Position numbers and translations under genes: made by a program. From Roseateles_B flavus (GTDB lineage Bacteria; Pseudomonadota; Gammaproteobacteria; Burkholderiales; Burkholderiaceae_C): a DNA stretch of 64,000 bases. Under the pieces are notes generated by a model. That model searched no databases. It was not told where the DNA came from and saw only the letters and a program-made list of their open reading frames with translations. The stretch is from positions 341,490-405,489 of the forward strand of contig NZ_JBDPZC010000004.1 of the NCBI RefSeq assembly GCF_039872765.1. The letters are read 5' to 3'. Below are positions 32,427 through 41,082 of the stretch, piece by piece (the stretch's first letter is position 1; every line of letters starts with the position of its first letter).

Positions 32427-35267
32427 TTGAAAAAAAATCTGATCACGAAGGCCGTTCTCCTCTCGCTGGGGCTGGCCGCCACCGGAGGGGTGCTCGCCCA
32501 GGAAACGCTGGAGCGCGTGGAGGTCACGGGCTCTTCGATCAAGCGCATTGCCAACGAGGGCGCGCTGCCGGTACAGACACTCACCCGTGCCGACATCGAG
32601 CGCTCGGGCGCCCGCAATGTGGAGGACCTGATCCAGGCCCTGCCCGCCATGCAGGGCTTCCAGACGTCGTCCGCCTCCGTCAACGGGGACGGCCCCGGCG
32701 GCGTGCAGAACGCCTCGCTGCACAACATCGGCGCCTCCTACACCCTGGTGCTGCTCAATGGCCGCCGCCTGGCCGCCTACAACGCCGGTTCCGCGGTCAA
32801 CCTCTCCAGCATCCCTCTGGCCGCCATCGAGCGGGTGGAAGTGCTGACGGACGGCGCCTCGGCCCTGTACGGCTCTGACGCCGTGGCCGGTGTCGTCAAC
32901 TTCATCCTGAAGAAGAACCAGACCAACCTGGTGCTGGAGGCTGCCGTCTCGGTGCCGCAGAAGCAGGGCGGCCGCTCCAGCAGCGTCAACCTGAGCAAGG
33001 GCTTTGGCGACTATCCGGTCGACGGCTACAACGTGCTGCTGGCCTTTGCCCACGAGCGCCAGAACGAGCTCAATGCGGCCGACCGCGACTTCGCCAGGTC
33101 TGGCGTCGTGCCCTTCACGCATGAGGGCAAGGCCTACACGCTGTACGAGTCCGCCCGCAACACGGCGCCGTCCTCGGTGACCCTGGGCCTGAAGAACCCG
33201 ATCACCGGCCCGGGCGGCAGCGCCATCAGCGCGCTGACCTTCTCGCCGGACTACCTCAAGAACGGCAAGTGCGGCCCCAACACCGTGCTGGCCACCGTGG
33301 GCCTGGACCAGGCCTGCCAGTTCGACTACGCCGCCACCGTGCAGCTGCAGCCCTCCACCAAGCGCGACAGCCTGTTCGCGTCGGGCACGGTCAAGATCAA
33401 CGAGAACACCAGCGCCTTCTTCGAGGCCGTGGCCTCCAAGTTCGAGCTGAAGGAGCGCCATGCGCCGGTGGCCCAGGCCATCGGGCTGAGCCTCAGCGAC
33501 CCGCTGTACGCCGCCAACGTCCAGCCCTACCTGGCCAAGCTGGGCATCGACCCCGCCAACGTCAGCAAGGCCACGACCAACAACCGTTTCAGCGACGCCG
33601 GCGGCCGCTCGGACCTCTTCAAGACCGATGCACGCCACCTGGCCGTGGGCGTGGAAGGCGTCTTCCGCGACTTCGACTACAGCGCCAGCTATGTGCACTC
33701 CACCAGCCGCGCCGACACCTACTACGACGGCGGCTACCTGCGCCAGAGCTGCTACAACGCGCTGCTGGACAGCGGCAAGTTCAACCCCTTCGCGCCGGTG
33801 GGCGGCAATGCCAGCGCCTTCGCCCCTTGCATCCTGAAGGAGCGCAACGACAGCACCCGCACCGCGCTGGACACGGTGGGCGCGCGCATGTCCGGCGAGC
33901 TGTTCCGCATGCCCGCAGGCCCGGCCATGCTGGGCGCCGGCGGCGACCTGACGCGCCGGAAGTACGACTACGACCCCAGCGGCCTGGCCATGGGCCCCAA
34001 TGCCCTGCACAGTGGCACCGACACGGCCTTCGGGCGCGGCACCGGCGCCCTGCCCATCGAGGCCAGCCGCCGCAACTGGGGCCTCTTCGCCGAGCTGGCC
34101 CTGCCGCTCACCAAGACCCTGGAGACCACGGCCGCGCTGCGCTATGACGACTACAGCGCCGTGCAGAACAACATCGTGCTGGACGACCAGGGCAAGCTCG
34201 CAGCACCGGCCAAGCAGGGCAATGCCAACAGCAAGGCGACCTACAAGCTGGCCTTCAAGTTCCAGCCGCAGGACACCGTGCTGGTCCGCGGTTCCTACGG
34301 CACGGGCTTCAAAGTGCCGGAGATGGACCTGATCACCCAGGCCATCTCGGGCGGCACCAACACCAGCGGCTCCTATCCTTGCCCGGTCAAGGCACCGGAC
34401 CCGCGGGCCGTCAATTGCGAGGGCACGACGCAGTACGACCTGCTCAGCGGTGGCAATCCGCTGTCGGGCGCCAACGGCCTGAAGCCGGAGGAGTCCCGCA
34501 ACATGACCCTGGGTCTCAAGGTCGAGCCCGTCAAGGGCCTCAGCGCCGGCCTGGACTACTGGGCGGTCAAGATGAAGCACCAGATCGTCGCGCTCCCCGA
34601 GACCCTGGTCTTCGGCAACCCCACGGCCTATGACAGCCTGATCCGCACCGTCTACGACCCGGCCCGGGGCTCGGACAAGCTGGCTGTGCTGCTGCCCAGC
34701 TACAACCTCGGCAGCTCGCGCTTCAGCGGCGTGGACTGGGAGCTGGCCTATGCCCGCAAGCTCGAAGGCCTGGGCCGCCTGGCGCTGAGCTGGTCGGGCA
34801 CCTACATGCTCAAGTCGGAGATTGACGACGGCGCGGGCACGGTGGAGAACTCGGTGGGCCGCTTCTCCGCCTACAACACCGTGACCTTCCGCGTGATCCA
34901 GCGCGCCAGCGCCACGCTGAGCCATGGCATGTTCCGCCACACCGCCACCTGGAACTGGCGCAGCGGCTACCACGACAAGGAGCAGTCCGCCGCGGACGGC
35001 AAGGTGCGCGTGGTCAATGCCGACGGCAGCCTGGGCGCCTACGCCACGGTGATCCGTGACGTGGAGTCCTATGGCACGCTGGACTGGCAGACCCGCATGC
35101 AGCTGCTGAAGTCCACCGCACTGACCGTGGGCATCCGCAATGTGCTGGACCAGACGCCGCCCTTCTCGCTGCGCACCTCCGGCGGCGGCAACCAGATCGG
35201 CTTTGATGCGCGCTATGCCAACCCGCTGGGCCGCACCTTCTACGTGAACGCCAGCTACAAGTACTGA
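32427..35267 (+). CDS. TonB-dependent outer-membrane receptor
   Basis: The 946-residue protein has a signal peptide (MKKNLITKAVLLSLGLAATG), then a plug domain starting RVEVTGSSIKR with LPVQTLTRADIERSG and ALYGSDAVAGVVNFI, and a beta-barrel that ends ASYKY with a terminal aromatic residue. It would move a large ligand such as a siderophore, vitamin or oligosaccharide across the outer membrane using TonB energy. A TonB-like protein gene faces it just downstream. The start codon is TTG at 32427; there is no good ATG nearby and the signal peptide begins exactly there. AT-rich DNA upstream (32241-32300) probably holds its promoter, but I cannot place hexamers with confidence. Confidence 0.95.
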   Translation: MKKNLITKAVLLSLGLAATGGVLAQETLERVEVTGSSIKRIANEGALPVQTLTRADIERSGARNVEDLIQALPAMQGFQTSSASVNGDGPGGVQNASLHNIGASYTLVLLNGRRLAAYNAGSAVNLSSIPLAAIERVEVLTDGASALYGSDAVAGVVNFILKKNQTNLVLEAAVSVPQKQGGRSSSVNLSKGFGDYPVDGYNVLLAFAHERQNELNAADRDFARSGVVPFTHEGKAYTLYESARNTAPSSVTLGLKNPITGPGGSAISALTFSPDYLKNGKCGPNTVLATVGLDQACQFDYAATVQLQPSTKRDSLFASGTVKINENTSAFFEAVASKFELKERHAPVAQAIGLSLSDPLYAANVQPYLAKLGIDPANVSKATTNNRFSDAGGRSDLFKTDARHLAVGVEGVFRDFDYSASYVHSTSRADTYYDGGYLRQSCYNALLDSGKFNPFAPVGGNASAFAPCILKERNDSTRTALDTVGARMSGELFRMPAGPAMLGAGGDLTRRKYDYDPSGLAMGPNALHSGTDTAFGRGTGALPIEASRRNWGLFAELALPLTKTLETTAALRYDDYSAVQNNIVLDDQGKLAAPAKQGNANSKATYKLAFKFQPQDTVLVRGSYGTGFKVPEMDLITQAISGGTNTSGSYPCPVKAPDPRAVNCEGTTQYDLLSGGNPLSGANGLKPEESRNMTLGLKVEPVKGLSAGLDYWAVKMKHQIVALPETLVFGNPTAYDSLIRTVYDPARGSDKLAVLLPSYNLGSSRFSGVDWELAYARKLEGLGRLALSWSGTYMLKSEIDDGAGTVENSVGRFSAYNTVTFRVIQRASATLSHGMFRHTATWNWRSGYHDKEQSAADGKVRVVNADGSLGAYATVIRDVESYGTLDWQTRMQLLKSTALTVGIRNVLDQTPPFSLRTSGGGNQIGFDARYANPLGRTFYVNASYKY

Positions 35268-35312
35268 TCCCAGGACAGGCCAGCAAGGCCTGCAGAGGAA
35301 GAGGAGCGTCGG

Positions 35313-35340
35313 GGCCCCGGGCAGTGTGCTGCCCGGGGCC
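35313..35340 (+). terminator. Rho-independent terminator after the TonB receptor
   Basis: A perfect 12-bp stem, GGCCCCGGGCAG with CTGCCCGGGGCC, has the loop TGTG. It is followed by TTGTCGTTT. It lies 45 bp after the receptor stop and before the convergent gene, so it may work in both directions. Confidence 0.8.
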
Positions 35341-35360
35341 TTGTCGTTTCCACGACGGGC

Positions 35361-35858
35361 TCAGCGCCGCGGCGGACGCCTGGGCTGGACGGACTCGACC
35401 GAGCCCTCGATGCCGATCCAGAGATAGACCGGAATGGGCTTGCCCTCCCAGGTGGCCGGGGCGAAGCGCCACTGGCGGATGTAGGGGAAGAGCTGGCTCT
35501 TCTCGCAGGCATCGCCCTCGACGGGCACATGGTGGGAATGCACGCCGGCCACGCGGCCGTCGGCCTCGATCAGGGCCTCGTACTCGCCCACGGGCTTGCG
35601 GGCCAGGCAGCGGGCATCCTGGGGCGCAACGATGGTCAGGGCCACGGGCGGGATGAAGCCCGGCTCCCCGATCTTCGGCGGCCCGTCAAAGGCCGAGCTG
35701 CCCACGGGGTGGAAGCTCAGCGCGAAGCCGGGGCGGTCTGCGGCCCGGGCGCCCTGCACGGCGCACAGCAGCAGTGCAAGGCCCAGCAAGGCCGCAGGGC
35801 CTTGACCGGTGCGGGAAGCGGCCGGCCGGGCCGCGGGGCTTGAGCGTGCGTGCAACAT
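35361..35858 (-). CDS. TonB C-terminal-like domain protein, exported
   Basis: The 165-residue protein has an N-terminal signal or membrane segment (ALLGLALLLCAVQGARA) and a C-terminal domain with VAGVHSHHVPVEGDACEK and YIRQWRFAPATWEGKPIPVYLWI, like the C-terminal domain of TonB. It lacks the long proline-rich spacer of a full TonB. It faces the TonB-dependent receptor, so it may help energise or regulate that receptor; this is inference. GGAG lies 6-7 nt before the ATG at 35858; the longer upstream frame is noncoding-like. Confidence 0.7.
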   Translation of the reverse strand: MLHARSSPAARPAASRTGQGPAALLGLALLLCAVQGARAADRPGFALSFHPVGSSAFDGPPKIGEPGFIPPVALTIVAPQDARCLARKPVGEYEALIEADGRVAGVHSHHVPVEGDACEKSQLFPYIRQWRFAPATWEGKPIPVYLWIGIEGSVESVQPRRPPRR

Positions 35859-36031
35859 CCGGGAGCTCCTGTCGATGCCGAAGGCGGCTGCGTCAGCCCA
35901 GGAGGAGGGGCGCGGGCCTGGCCGGGGATGATAGCCGCCCGATTCCCTGCCCCGGTCGCAAGAAACGGAATGCGCCGGGCGAGGCCCGCGGCGAGCATGG
36001 CCTGCCTCAATCAAGATCAAAGGAGTGAACG

Positions 36032-36796
36032 ATGGCACGTCTGGCAGGCAAGGTGGCCCTGGTGACCGGGGCGAGTTCGGGCATAGGCCGGGCCGCGGCC
36101 CTGGCCATGGCCGGGGAGGGCGCGCGCCTGGTGCTGGGAGCGCGCAGCCGGGAGCGGCTGGAGGCCGTGGCCGAGCAGATCCGCCGTACCGGCGGGCAGG
36201 CCCATGCCCTGGCCGGCGATGTGCAGGACGAGGCCTATGCGCAGGCTCTGGTCGACCAGGCGGTGTCGGCCTTCGGCGGCCTGGACATCGCCTTCAACAA
36301 CGCCGGCACCCTGGGCGCGATGGGCGAGAGCCCCGCGATCACCCGCGAGGCCTGGGACGAGACCCTGGCCATCAACCTCAGCAGCGCCTTCCTGGCGGCC
36401 AAGCACCAGGTCCCAGCGATGCTGAGGCGGGGGAAGGGCTCGGTGATCTTCACCTCGACCTTCGTCGGCTACACGGTGGGCTTCCCCGGCATGGCGGCCT
36501 ATGCTGCGAGCAAGTCCGGCCTGCTGGGCCTGACGCAGGCGCTGGCCGCGGAGTTCGGCGGGCAGGGCATTCGCGTCAACGCCCTCCTGCCCGGCGGCAC
36601 GGACACGCCCATGGGCCGGCAGCTCGCGGACACCGAGGACAAGCGCCGGCATGTCGGCAGCCTGCACGCGCTGAAGCGCCTGGCGACACCCGAGGAAATC
36701 GCCGGCACCGTGCTGTACCTGGCCTCGGAGGCCTCCTCCTTCACCACGGGCACGGCCCTGCTGGTCGACGGCGGGATGTCCATCACGCGGACCTAG
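36032..36796 (+). CDS. SDR-family oxidoreductase (classical)
   Basis: The 254-residue protein is a classical short-chain dehydrogenase: NAD(P)-binding TGASSGIG near residue 13, NNAGT, catalytic Ser, and YAASK. The C-terminus ends GTALLVDGGMSITRT, typical of beta-ketoacyl reductase-like SDRs. Substrate unknown. AAAGGAG lies upstream of the ATG with good spacing. It is convergent with the VOC gene. Confidence 0.94.
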   Translation: MARLAGKVALVTGASSGIGRAAALAMAGEGARLVLGARSRERLEAVAEQIRRTGGQAHALAGDVQDEAYAQALVDQAVSAFGGLDIAFNNAGTLGAMGESPAITREAWDETLAINLSSAFLAAKHQVPAMLRRGKGSVIFTSTFVGYTVGFPGMAAYAASKSGLLGLTQALAAEFGGQGIRVNALLPGGTDTPMGRQLADTEDKRRHVGSLHALKRLATPEEIAGTVLYLASEASSFTTGTALLVDGGMSITRT

Positions 36797-36827
36797 GACC
36801 TGTTCATGCGGCGCCCGCCCCAGGCCT

Positions 36828-37208
36828 TCAGGCGGCCCCCCGCTCGTGGAACACGGCCTCGATGTTGTGCCCGTCCGGGCCGATGACGAAGGCGGCGTAG
36901 TAGCCCGCGTGGTAGTGCGGGCGCAGGCCGGGCGGGCCGTTGTCCCGGCCACCGGCGGCGAGCGCCGCGCGGTAGAAGGCGTCGACCTGCTCGCGGCTGG
37001 CGGCGCTGAAGGCCAGGTGCAGGGGCGCCGGCTTGTCATGGCTCAGATGCAGGCACAGCGAGGCCTCGCTGCCCGCCTGGCACAGTTCGATCCCGTAGCT
37101 GGGAACGCCCTCGCCGACGGCGGCAATGCCCAGCGGCGCGAGGGCCTGAAGGAAGAAGGCCTTGCTGGCCTCGTAGTCGCTGACACCGAACTTGACGTGG
37201 TCGAACAT
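36828..37208 (-). CDS. VOC (glyoxalase-like) family protein
   Basis: The 126-residue protein has the VOC fold pattern: MFDHVKFGVSDYEASKAFFLQALAPLG, LHLAFSAASREQVDAFYRAALAAGG and a C-terminal YYAAFVIGPDGHNIEAV with a metal-ligand Glu. Family members bind metal and a small ligand. The ATG at 37208 is chosen by homology; an in-frame ATG at 37223 is possible. Confidence 0.92.
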   Translation of the reverse strand: MFDHVKFGVSDYEASKAFFLQALAPLGIAAVGEGVPSYGIELCQAGSEASLCLHLSHDKPAPLHLAFSAASREQVDAFYRAALAAGGRDNGPPGLRPHYHAGYYAAFVIGPDGHNIEAVFHERGAA

Positions 37209-37239
37209 GGGGTCTCCTTGCAAGAAGGGCTGGGCTGGG

Positions 37240-37895
37240 CTGGGCGCCGCTGGCCGGGGAGCTTGCGGCCGAGGTCGTCATCCCGGCTCATCTGCCAGAC
37301 GCCCGCCTCCATGAGCGGGCGCGAGGGGCCCGAGCCGCCCCGGCCCCTGTCCCTGTCCATGCGGCAGGCCTGCCTGGGGGTGAGCTTGGGATCGTCCGTG
37401 AACATCAGGTCGCCGATGGAGTCGGTGGCGCAGCCGCGCTCGAGCACATGGAGATGCATGGGCTCGGGCACGTCTTCTCCCGGGTAGCTGCCGGGCCGGA
37501 TGGTGCCGAAGGTGTAGCGCCCCGCGGCATCAGACTGCACCCAGACCCGCCGGCAGGGCCGCCTGCACCCAGGCGCGCAAGCGGCCCTGTCGACGGGTCT
37601 CGAAGTCCGGGGCTCCTGCCGGCCCGGGGTACAGGTCCCGGCTGTCGGTCTGGTAGGCACAGATCACCGCGCCCGCCTGCGCCTCGCCCTTGCGGTTGAA
37701 CACGCGGCCGGTGATGACCATGGGCGCGCCCGGCTCGTCGGCCGGGGCGATGCGGGCCGGGGCGCCCAGTTGCGCTGGCATGCCGACGAACACGGACTCG
37801 CAGCCCTCGCAAGGCAGGCCGGCCACGGGCGCCCCCTGGCCCTGCGCCAGCCCGGGGGCGGCGGCCCACAGCATCCTCACGGCGAGGTGTCTCAA
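37240..37895 (-). pseudogene. Intradiol dioxygenase-like gene broken by a 28-bp insertion
   Basis: The reading frame starts at TTG 37895 (AGGAGG just upstream) with MRHLAVRML, and has PCEGCESVFVGMP, GRVFNRKGEAQAGAVICAYQTDSR and RLRAWVQ. It then runs into a stop, while the next family blocks (SDAAGRYTFGTIRPGSYPG, MHLHVLERG, LMFTDDPKLTPRQ, GVWQMSRDDDLG) lie in the adjacent frame. The break is a 28-bp segment between two copies of the 9-bp TGGGTGCAG (minus strand; plus-strand CTGCACCCA at 37535-37543 and 37563-37571). Removing 28 bp joins WVQ to SDAAGR in one frame. The 3' part also lacks its normal stop and runs into the VOC gene. Intact homologues resemble intradiol ring-cleavage dioxygenases. 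Confidence 0.75.
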
Positions 37896-38018
37896 GGGGC
37901 CTCCTGGATCAAGAGCTCGTGGAAAGATGGGGCGGCGGTCCCGCCCAGGGAGGGTCAGGTCTTGCGTGCCTCGCTCCGGCTGCAGACCCGCCAGCCTTTG
38001 CAGACAGGTCGTGCGAGC

Positions 38019-38387
38019 CTAGGCCGCCAAGCCGGCCCGGCGCAGCAGCCAGCGGCCGAAGCTCTGGCGGGCGGGCGCGGCGGGCGGGTCTTCCTGCACG
38101 CCCATCGCCAGCAGGCGCTGCTCCACGCCGGCCAGGCCGGCCCGGCGGGCCGCCTGCAGCGGCGTGGCGCCGTCAAACTCGGAACGCAGCCGAGGGTCGG
38201 CGCCCTGTTCGAGCAGGTACAGCGCTACCGCCTCCTGCCCGGCCAGGATGCAGGCCACCAGCGGCGTGCCGAGGAACTCCGGATGGGCGTAGTTGAGGTC
38301 CACCCCGTTGCGGGTGTGATAGCCGACCAGGGCCAGATCCCCGCTGCAGGCCGCGTGGAACAGCTCCTTCCAGTTTCCTCCGGACAT
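38019..38387 (-). CDS. Small ankyrin-repeat protein
   Basis: The 122-residue protein has two to three ankyrin repeats: KELFHAACSGDLALVGYHTRNGVDLNYAHPEFLGTPLVACILAGQEAVALYLLEQGADPRLRSEFDGATPLQAARRAGL. GGGAG lies before the ATG at 38387. Ankyrin repeats mediate protein contacts; the partner is unknown. The frame upstream of the ATG stays open for 638 bp without a stop (see separate entry), so a longer fusion cannot be excluded. Confidence 0.8.
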   Translation of the reverse strand: MSGGNWKELFHAACSGDLALVGYHTRNGVDLNYAHPEFLGTPLVACILAGQEAVALYLLEQGADPRLRSEFDGATPLQAARRAGLAGVEQRLLAMGVQEDPPAAPARQSFGRWLLRRAGLAA

Positions 38388-39026
38388 GGCGTCTCCCTTG
38401 TGTTGGCACTTGTGCTGACTTTGCGCAGAGTCTTGCGCTGGACAGCCACCGGTCATGGGCCGCAGGGCAGGCGGTGGGTGCCAGGTCTTGCCCGCGTGAC
38501 GGCGAACCCGACGTTCGCCGCAGCGCAGGATGCCAGAAGCGGGGTGGCGGGCGCAAGCACCTGCCGTGCGCGGTGCCGGCCGGAGGGCGCCGGTCCTCAG
38601 CCCTGCCTGCTTGGCCTGCAGCGCCGGTGCCCGGGCGGGCCCCATGCCTGCGCCCTGCAGGTTCAATGGGCGCTCCACGAGGGCCCCATGGGTTCTCCTG
38701 CCGGGCGGCGTCGCGAACGATGCCCGCAAGCGCCGGCACAGCGCCCTGCCGGTCAGCACGGCACCATCCAGGCCAAAGGCCAGCAGGCCCAGCAGGGCGA
38801 TGCCAAGGGGCGCGCCGTCGTTGCCATCCCCGGCGTTCTCGCAGGCCGGGTACAGCAGGGCACAGCTGAAGGGGCATTGCAGTGTGGACGTGAGGCAGCC
38901 CGTCAGGGCCAGCAGGCCGAGCTGCAGGCACAGCACCGTCGCCAGCGCCAGGCGCAGGTGGCGCCGGGGGGCGAGGGCCAGGGCAGCGGGCGCCAGCAGG
39001 GTCGCCGTGAGGAGGTGGAGCTGCAC
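38388..39026 (-). CDS. Uncertain open frame with membrane segments, continuous with the ankyrin gene
   Basis: From a GTG at 39026, 5 bp after the DUF6265 stop, the frame encodes two or three hydrophobic helices (LLTATLLAPAALALAP, LRLALATVLCLQLGLLALTG, GIALLGLLAFGLDGAVLTG) and a Cys-rich loop, then about 110 residues of Arg/Pro-rich, noncoding-like sequence. It enters the ankyrin gene in the same frame. Either this is a small membrane protein whose stop has been lost, or one fused protein of about 335 residues. Confidence 0.35.
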
Positions 39027-39031
39027 GGGGC

Positions 39032-39535
39032 TCAGGGCTGGCTGGCGGCAGCCTCGCAGGCCACCCGCGAGAAGGCGAACTCGATCCGGCGCGGTGCCCC
39101 GTTGCGCAGGCCCTCGATGCTGGCGAGCAGCCGCGAATCCTCCTGCCGTGCGTAGGCGATGCGCTGTGGGAAATCGTGCGTCGGATTCTCGAAGACGGCC
39201 TCCCGAGGGCCGCTGCTCAGCAGGCGGAATACCGTCGCAGGCCTGCCCGAGGGCTGGGGCATCAGCGCCAGGGTGCCGTCCGGCAGCTGCCGCAGCTGCA
39301 TGAACTCGAACTCCACGGTCTTGCCCTGCCTGACGGTCCGGCTCATGCCCAGCATGGTGCCGCCCGCCGGCGCCAGCCAGTGCTCCACCGTGCCGGCCTC
39401 GCCGGCATGCCCGCGCCAGCATCCGGCCAGCCAGGCCATGTCATCGACGGACTGCGCCCGGGCGGGGCAGGAGGTGCAGACGCCGGCCAGGGCCAGCGCG
39501 GCGAGGGCGATCGGTCGAATGAAGGTGGGTGGCAT
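39032..39535 (-). CDS. DUF6265 family exported protein
   Basis: The 167-residue protein has a signal peptide (ALAALALAGVCTSCPARAQ) and the DUF6265 blocks MAWLAGCWRG, EHWLAPAGGTMLGMSRTV, EFMQLRQLPDG and FENPTHDFPQRIAY. Function unknown; it is probably a lipocalin-like beta barrel. Upstream of the open membrane-protein frame, with only 5 bp between. Confidence 0.9.
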   Translation of the reverse strand: MPPTFIRPIALAALALAGVCTSCPARAQSVDDMAWLAGCWRGHAGEAGTVEHWLAPAGGTMLGMSRTVRQGKTVEFEFMQLRQLPDGTLALMPQPSGRPATVFRLLSSGPREAVFENPTHDFPQRIAYARQEDSRLLASIEGLRNGAPRRIEFAFSRVACEAAASQP

Positions 39536-39580
39536 GGGGTCTTCCTGCGTGCTTGGGCTCCCAGGTGCGGGCCGGCCCGG

Positions 39581-40198
39581 CTAGCTGTAGCAGATCACGG
39601 CGGCCAGCCCCTGTGCGGCGGCCTGCCGCATGAAGCCGTGGAGGTCTCGGAAATTCTCCAGCAGATAGGCCTGGCTGTCTGCATCCCGGCGGCGCCAGAG
39701 CTCACCGAGATAGACCTCCTTGAAGTCCGAGCCCTGAAGCTGGCGCAGCAGGCTGCCCTCGTCAATGCCCTGAAGCGCCGCGGCATAGCGGGCGAGGGTG
39801 CCGCTGTCGACGGCGAGGGCCGGGCCGTAGCCCACCTCGATGCGGCCGATGGCGCCGTCGCCGGCGAAGAAGTCCGGCGCATCCGGGGCGCAGCGGCCGA
39901 TGCAGTGGCGCAGGCCGTCCCAGGACTTGTCGAGGTCCAGCATGCCCAGGGCTGGGGCGGGGAGATCCGGCACGGGCACGGCCGGCGTGGCGGGCGCCCG
40001 GCTGCGGCCCTGTGGGCGCCAGGGCAGCTGCAGCCGCTGCAGCCGCTGCCGCCAGGAGACCTTCTGCAGGCGCGCAAGCTCTGAGAGATAGGGCTGCGCG
40101 TCCTCAGGCTCCAGCAGCCGCCAGACCAGGGGCGGGTCGGCGCGCAGCTGCGCCAGCTGCTGGGAGGCGAGTGGGTAGATGCTGCAGCAGATGCCCAT
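39581..40198 (-). CDS. DUF1877 family protein
   Basis: The 205-residue cytosolic protein shows the DUF1877 pattern: MGICCSIYPLASQQLAQL at the start, LDLDKSWDGLRHCIG, IGRIEVGYGPALAVDSGTLARYAAAL, and a C-terminal YLLENFRDLHGFMRQAA. Function unknown. It contains a Pro/Ala-rich insertion (about residues 60-85). It is 20 bp from the SRPBCC gene. Confidence 0.85.
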   Translation of the reverse strand: MGICCSIYPLASQQLAQLRADPPLVWRLLEPEDAQPYLSELARLQKVSWRQRLQRLQLPWRPQGRSRAPATPAVPVPDLPAPALGMLDLDKSWDGLRHCIGRCAPDAPDFFAGDGAIGRIEVGYGPALAVDSGTLARYAAALQGIDEGSLLRQLQGSDFKEVYLGELWRRRDADSQAYLLENFRDLHGFMRQAAAQGLAAVICYS

Positions 40199-40219
40199 GG
40201 TGTGCCGGTTCCTTCGGGG

Positions 40220-40921
40220 TCAGTCCTTGCTGACGCCGGCTGCCGTGGGCAGGCCGGCGGTGGGAGGTGTCAGATCTCGCGATGGCGCATCGTCCATGCC
40301 CGGGACCCGCCGCCCGGTCCGTGCGCCGGCCGTGCCGCCCGGGCCTTCGCAGAAGGCCTTGAGGCCGGCGAGCCGCTTCGCGACGACCCGGGAGAAGTAC
40401 AGCGCCGCCAGCGGCTCGATCAAGCGGCGGAGCGGGCGGGGTGCGGCGACGAGCGTGTAGCGGAACCGTGCCAGCGTGATGTCCGCCGACTGCGCCTGGA
40501 AGACCCAGGAGCCGGCGAACTTCGACAGGAACCACGGGCCCTGGACCATCTTCACCGCGGCGCGGGTCGGCGGCTGGAGCTGCACGAAGGCCACCCGCAT
40601 GCCCATGCCCAGCTTCGAGCGGATGAGGACCTGGCTGCCGACGGCGACCTCGCCAGCCGCCCCAGCAGGTCCTGCCGATTCAGCAGGTCCAGTAGATCCA
40701 GTAGATCCAGCAGGTCCCGCTGCTCCAGCTGTTTCAGCTGCTTCAGCTGCTTCAGCTGTTTCAGCCGATCCAGCCGATCCAGCCGATCCAGCCGACGCCG
40801 CGACGAGCTCGATGCGTTCAGGAAAGGGGTCCCACTCATAGCGCACCGCATAGTCCTGTGAGATGCGATAGACCTCCGCGATGGGCGCGGCAATGAGCGT
40901 GCTGTGTTCGATCAGGGCCAT
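40220..40921 (-). CDS. SRPBCC-family protein carrying a minisatellite-encoded insert
   Basis: The 233-residue protein starts MALIEHSTLIAAPIAEVYRISQDYAVRYEWDPF, a START/Bet v 1-type lipid- or polyketide-binding domain, and resumes with VAVGSQVLIRSKLGMGMRVAFVQLQPP and KMVQGPWFLSKFAGSWVFQAQS. Between these lies a 45-residue Ala/Gly/Ser/Glu-rich insert encoded by fifteen 9-bp repeat units. The repeat unit is a multiple of three, so copy-number change keeps the frame. The C-terminal 35 residues are low-complexity. The insertion sits in a loop between strands, so the fold could tolerate it. Confidence 0.85.
   Translation of the reverse strand: MALIEHSTLIAAPIAEVYRISQDYAVRYEWDPFPERIELVAASAGSAGSAGSAETAEAAEAAETAGAAGPAGSTGSTGPAESAGPAGAAGEVAVGSQVLIRSKLGMGMRVAFVQLQPPTRAAVKMVQGPWFLSKFAGSWVFQAQSADITLARFRYTLVAAPRPLRRLIEPLAALYFSRVVAKRLAGLKAFCEGPGGTAGARTGRRVPGMDDAPSRDLTPPTAGLPTAAGVSKD
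40663..40797. repeat. 9-bp minisatellite, 15 units, inside the SRPBCC gene
   Basis: Fifteen contiguous 9-bp units occupy 135 bp, in three blocks: CAGCAGGTC/CAGTAGATC types, CAGCTGTTT/CAGCTGCTT types and CAGCCGATC types, with single variants between them. Block structure suggests repeated local duplication. Confidence 0.9.
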
Positions 40922-41082
40922 GTGCAACTCAGCGCTGACGGCCGCCGCCGGCCCGGGAACGCAGACCATCAGGGCTGATGCGGTCCGGAATCTTGGCGCA
41001 GGGCAGGCCGGCCAGCGCCAGCGAGCGCATGGACCGCACAGGTCGGCCAGGTCGGCCAGGTCGTTCAGCGCGCATCATCCGC

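Noticed and set aside
32271..34973. A minus-strand open frame of 900 codons
   Set aside because: Antisense of the TonB-dependent receptor, whose signal peptide, plug and barrel motifs are clear.
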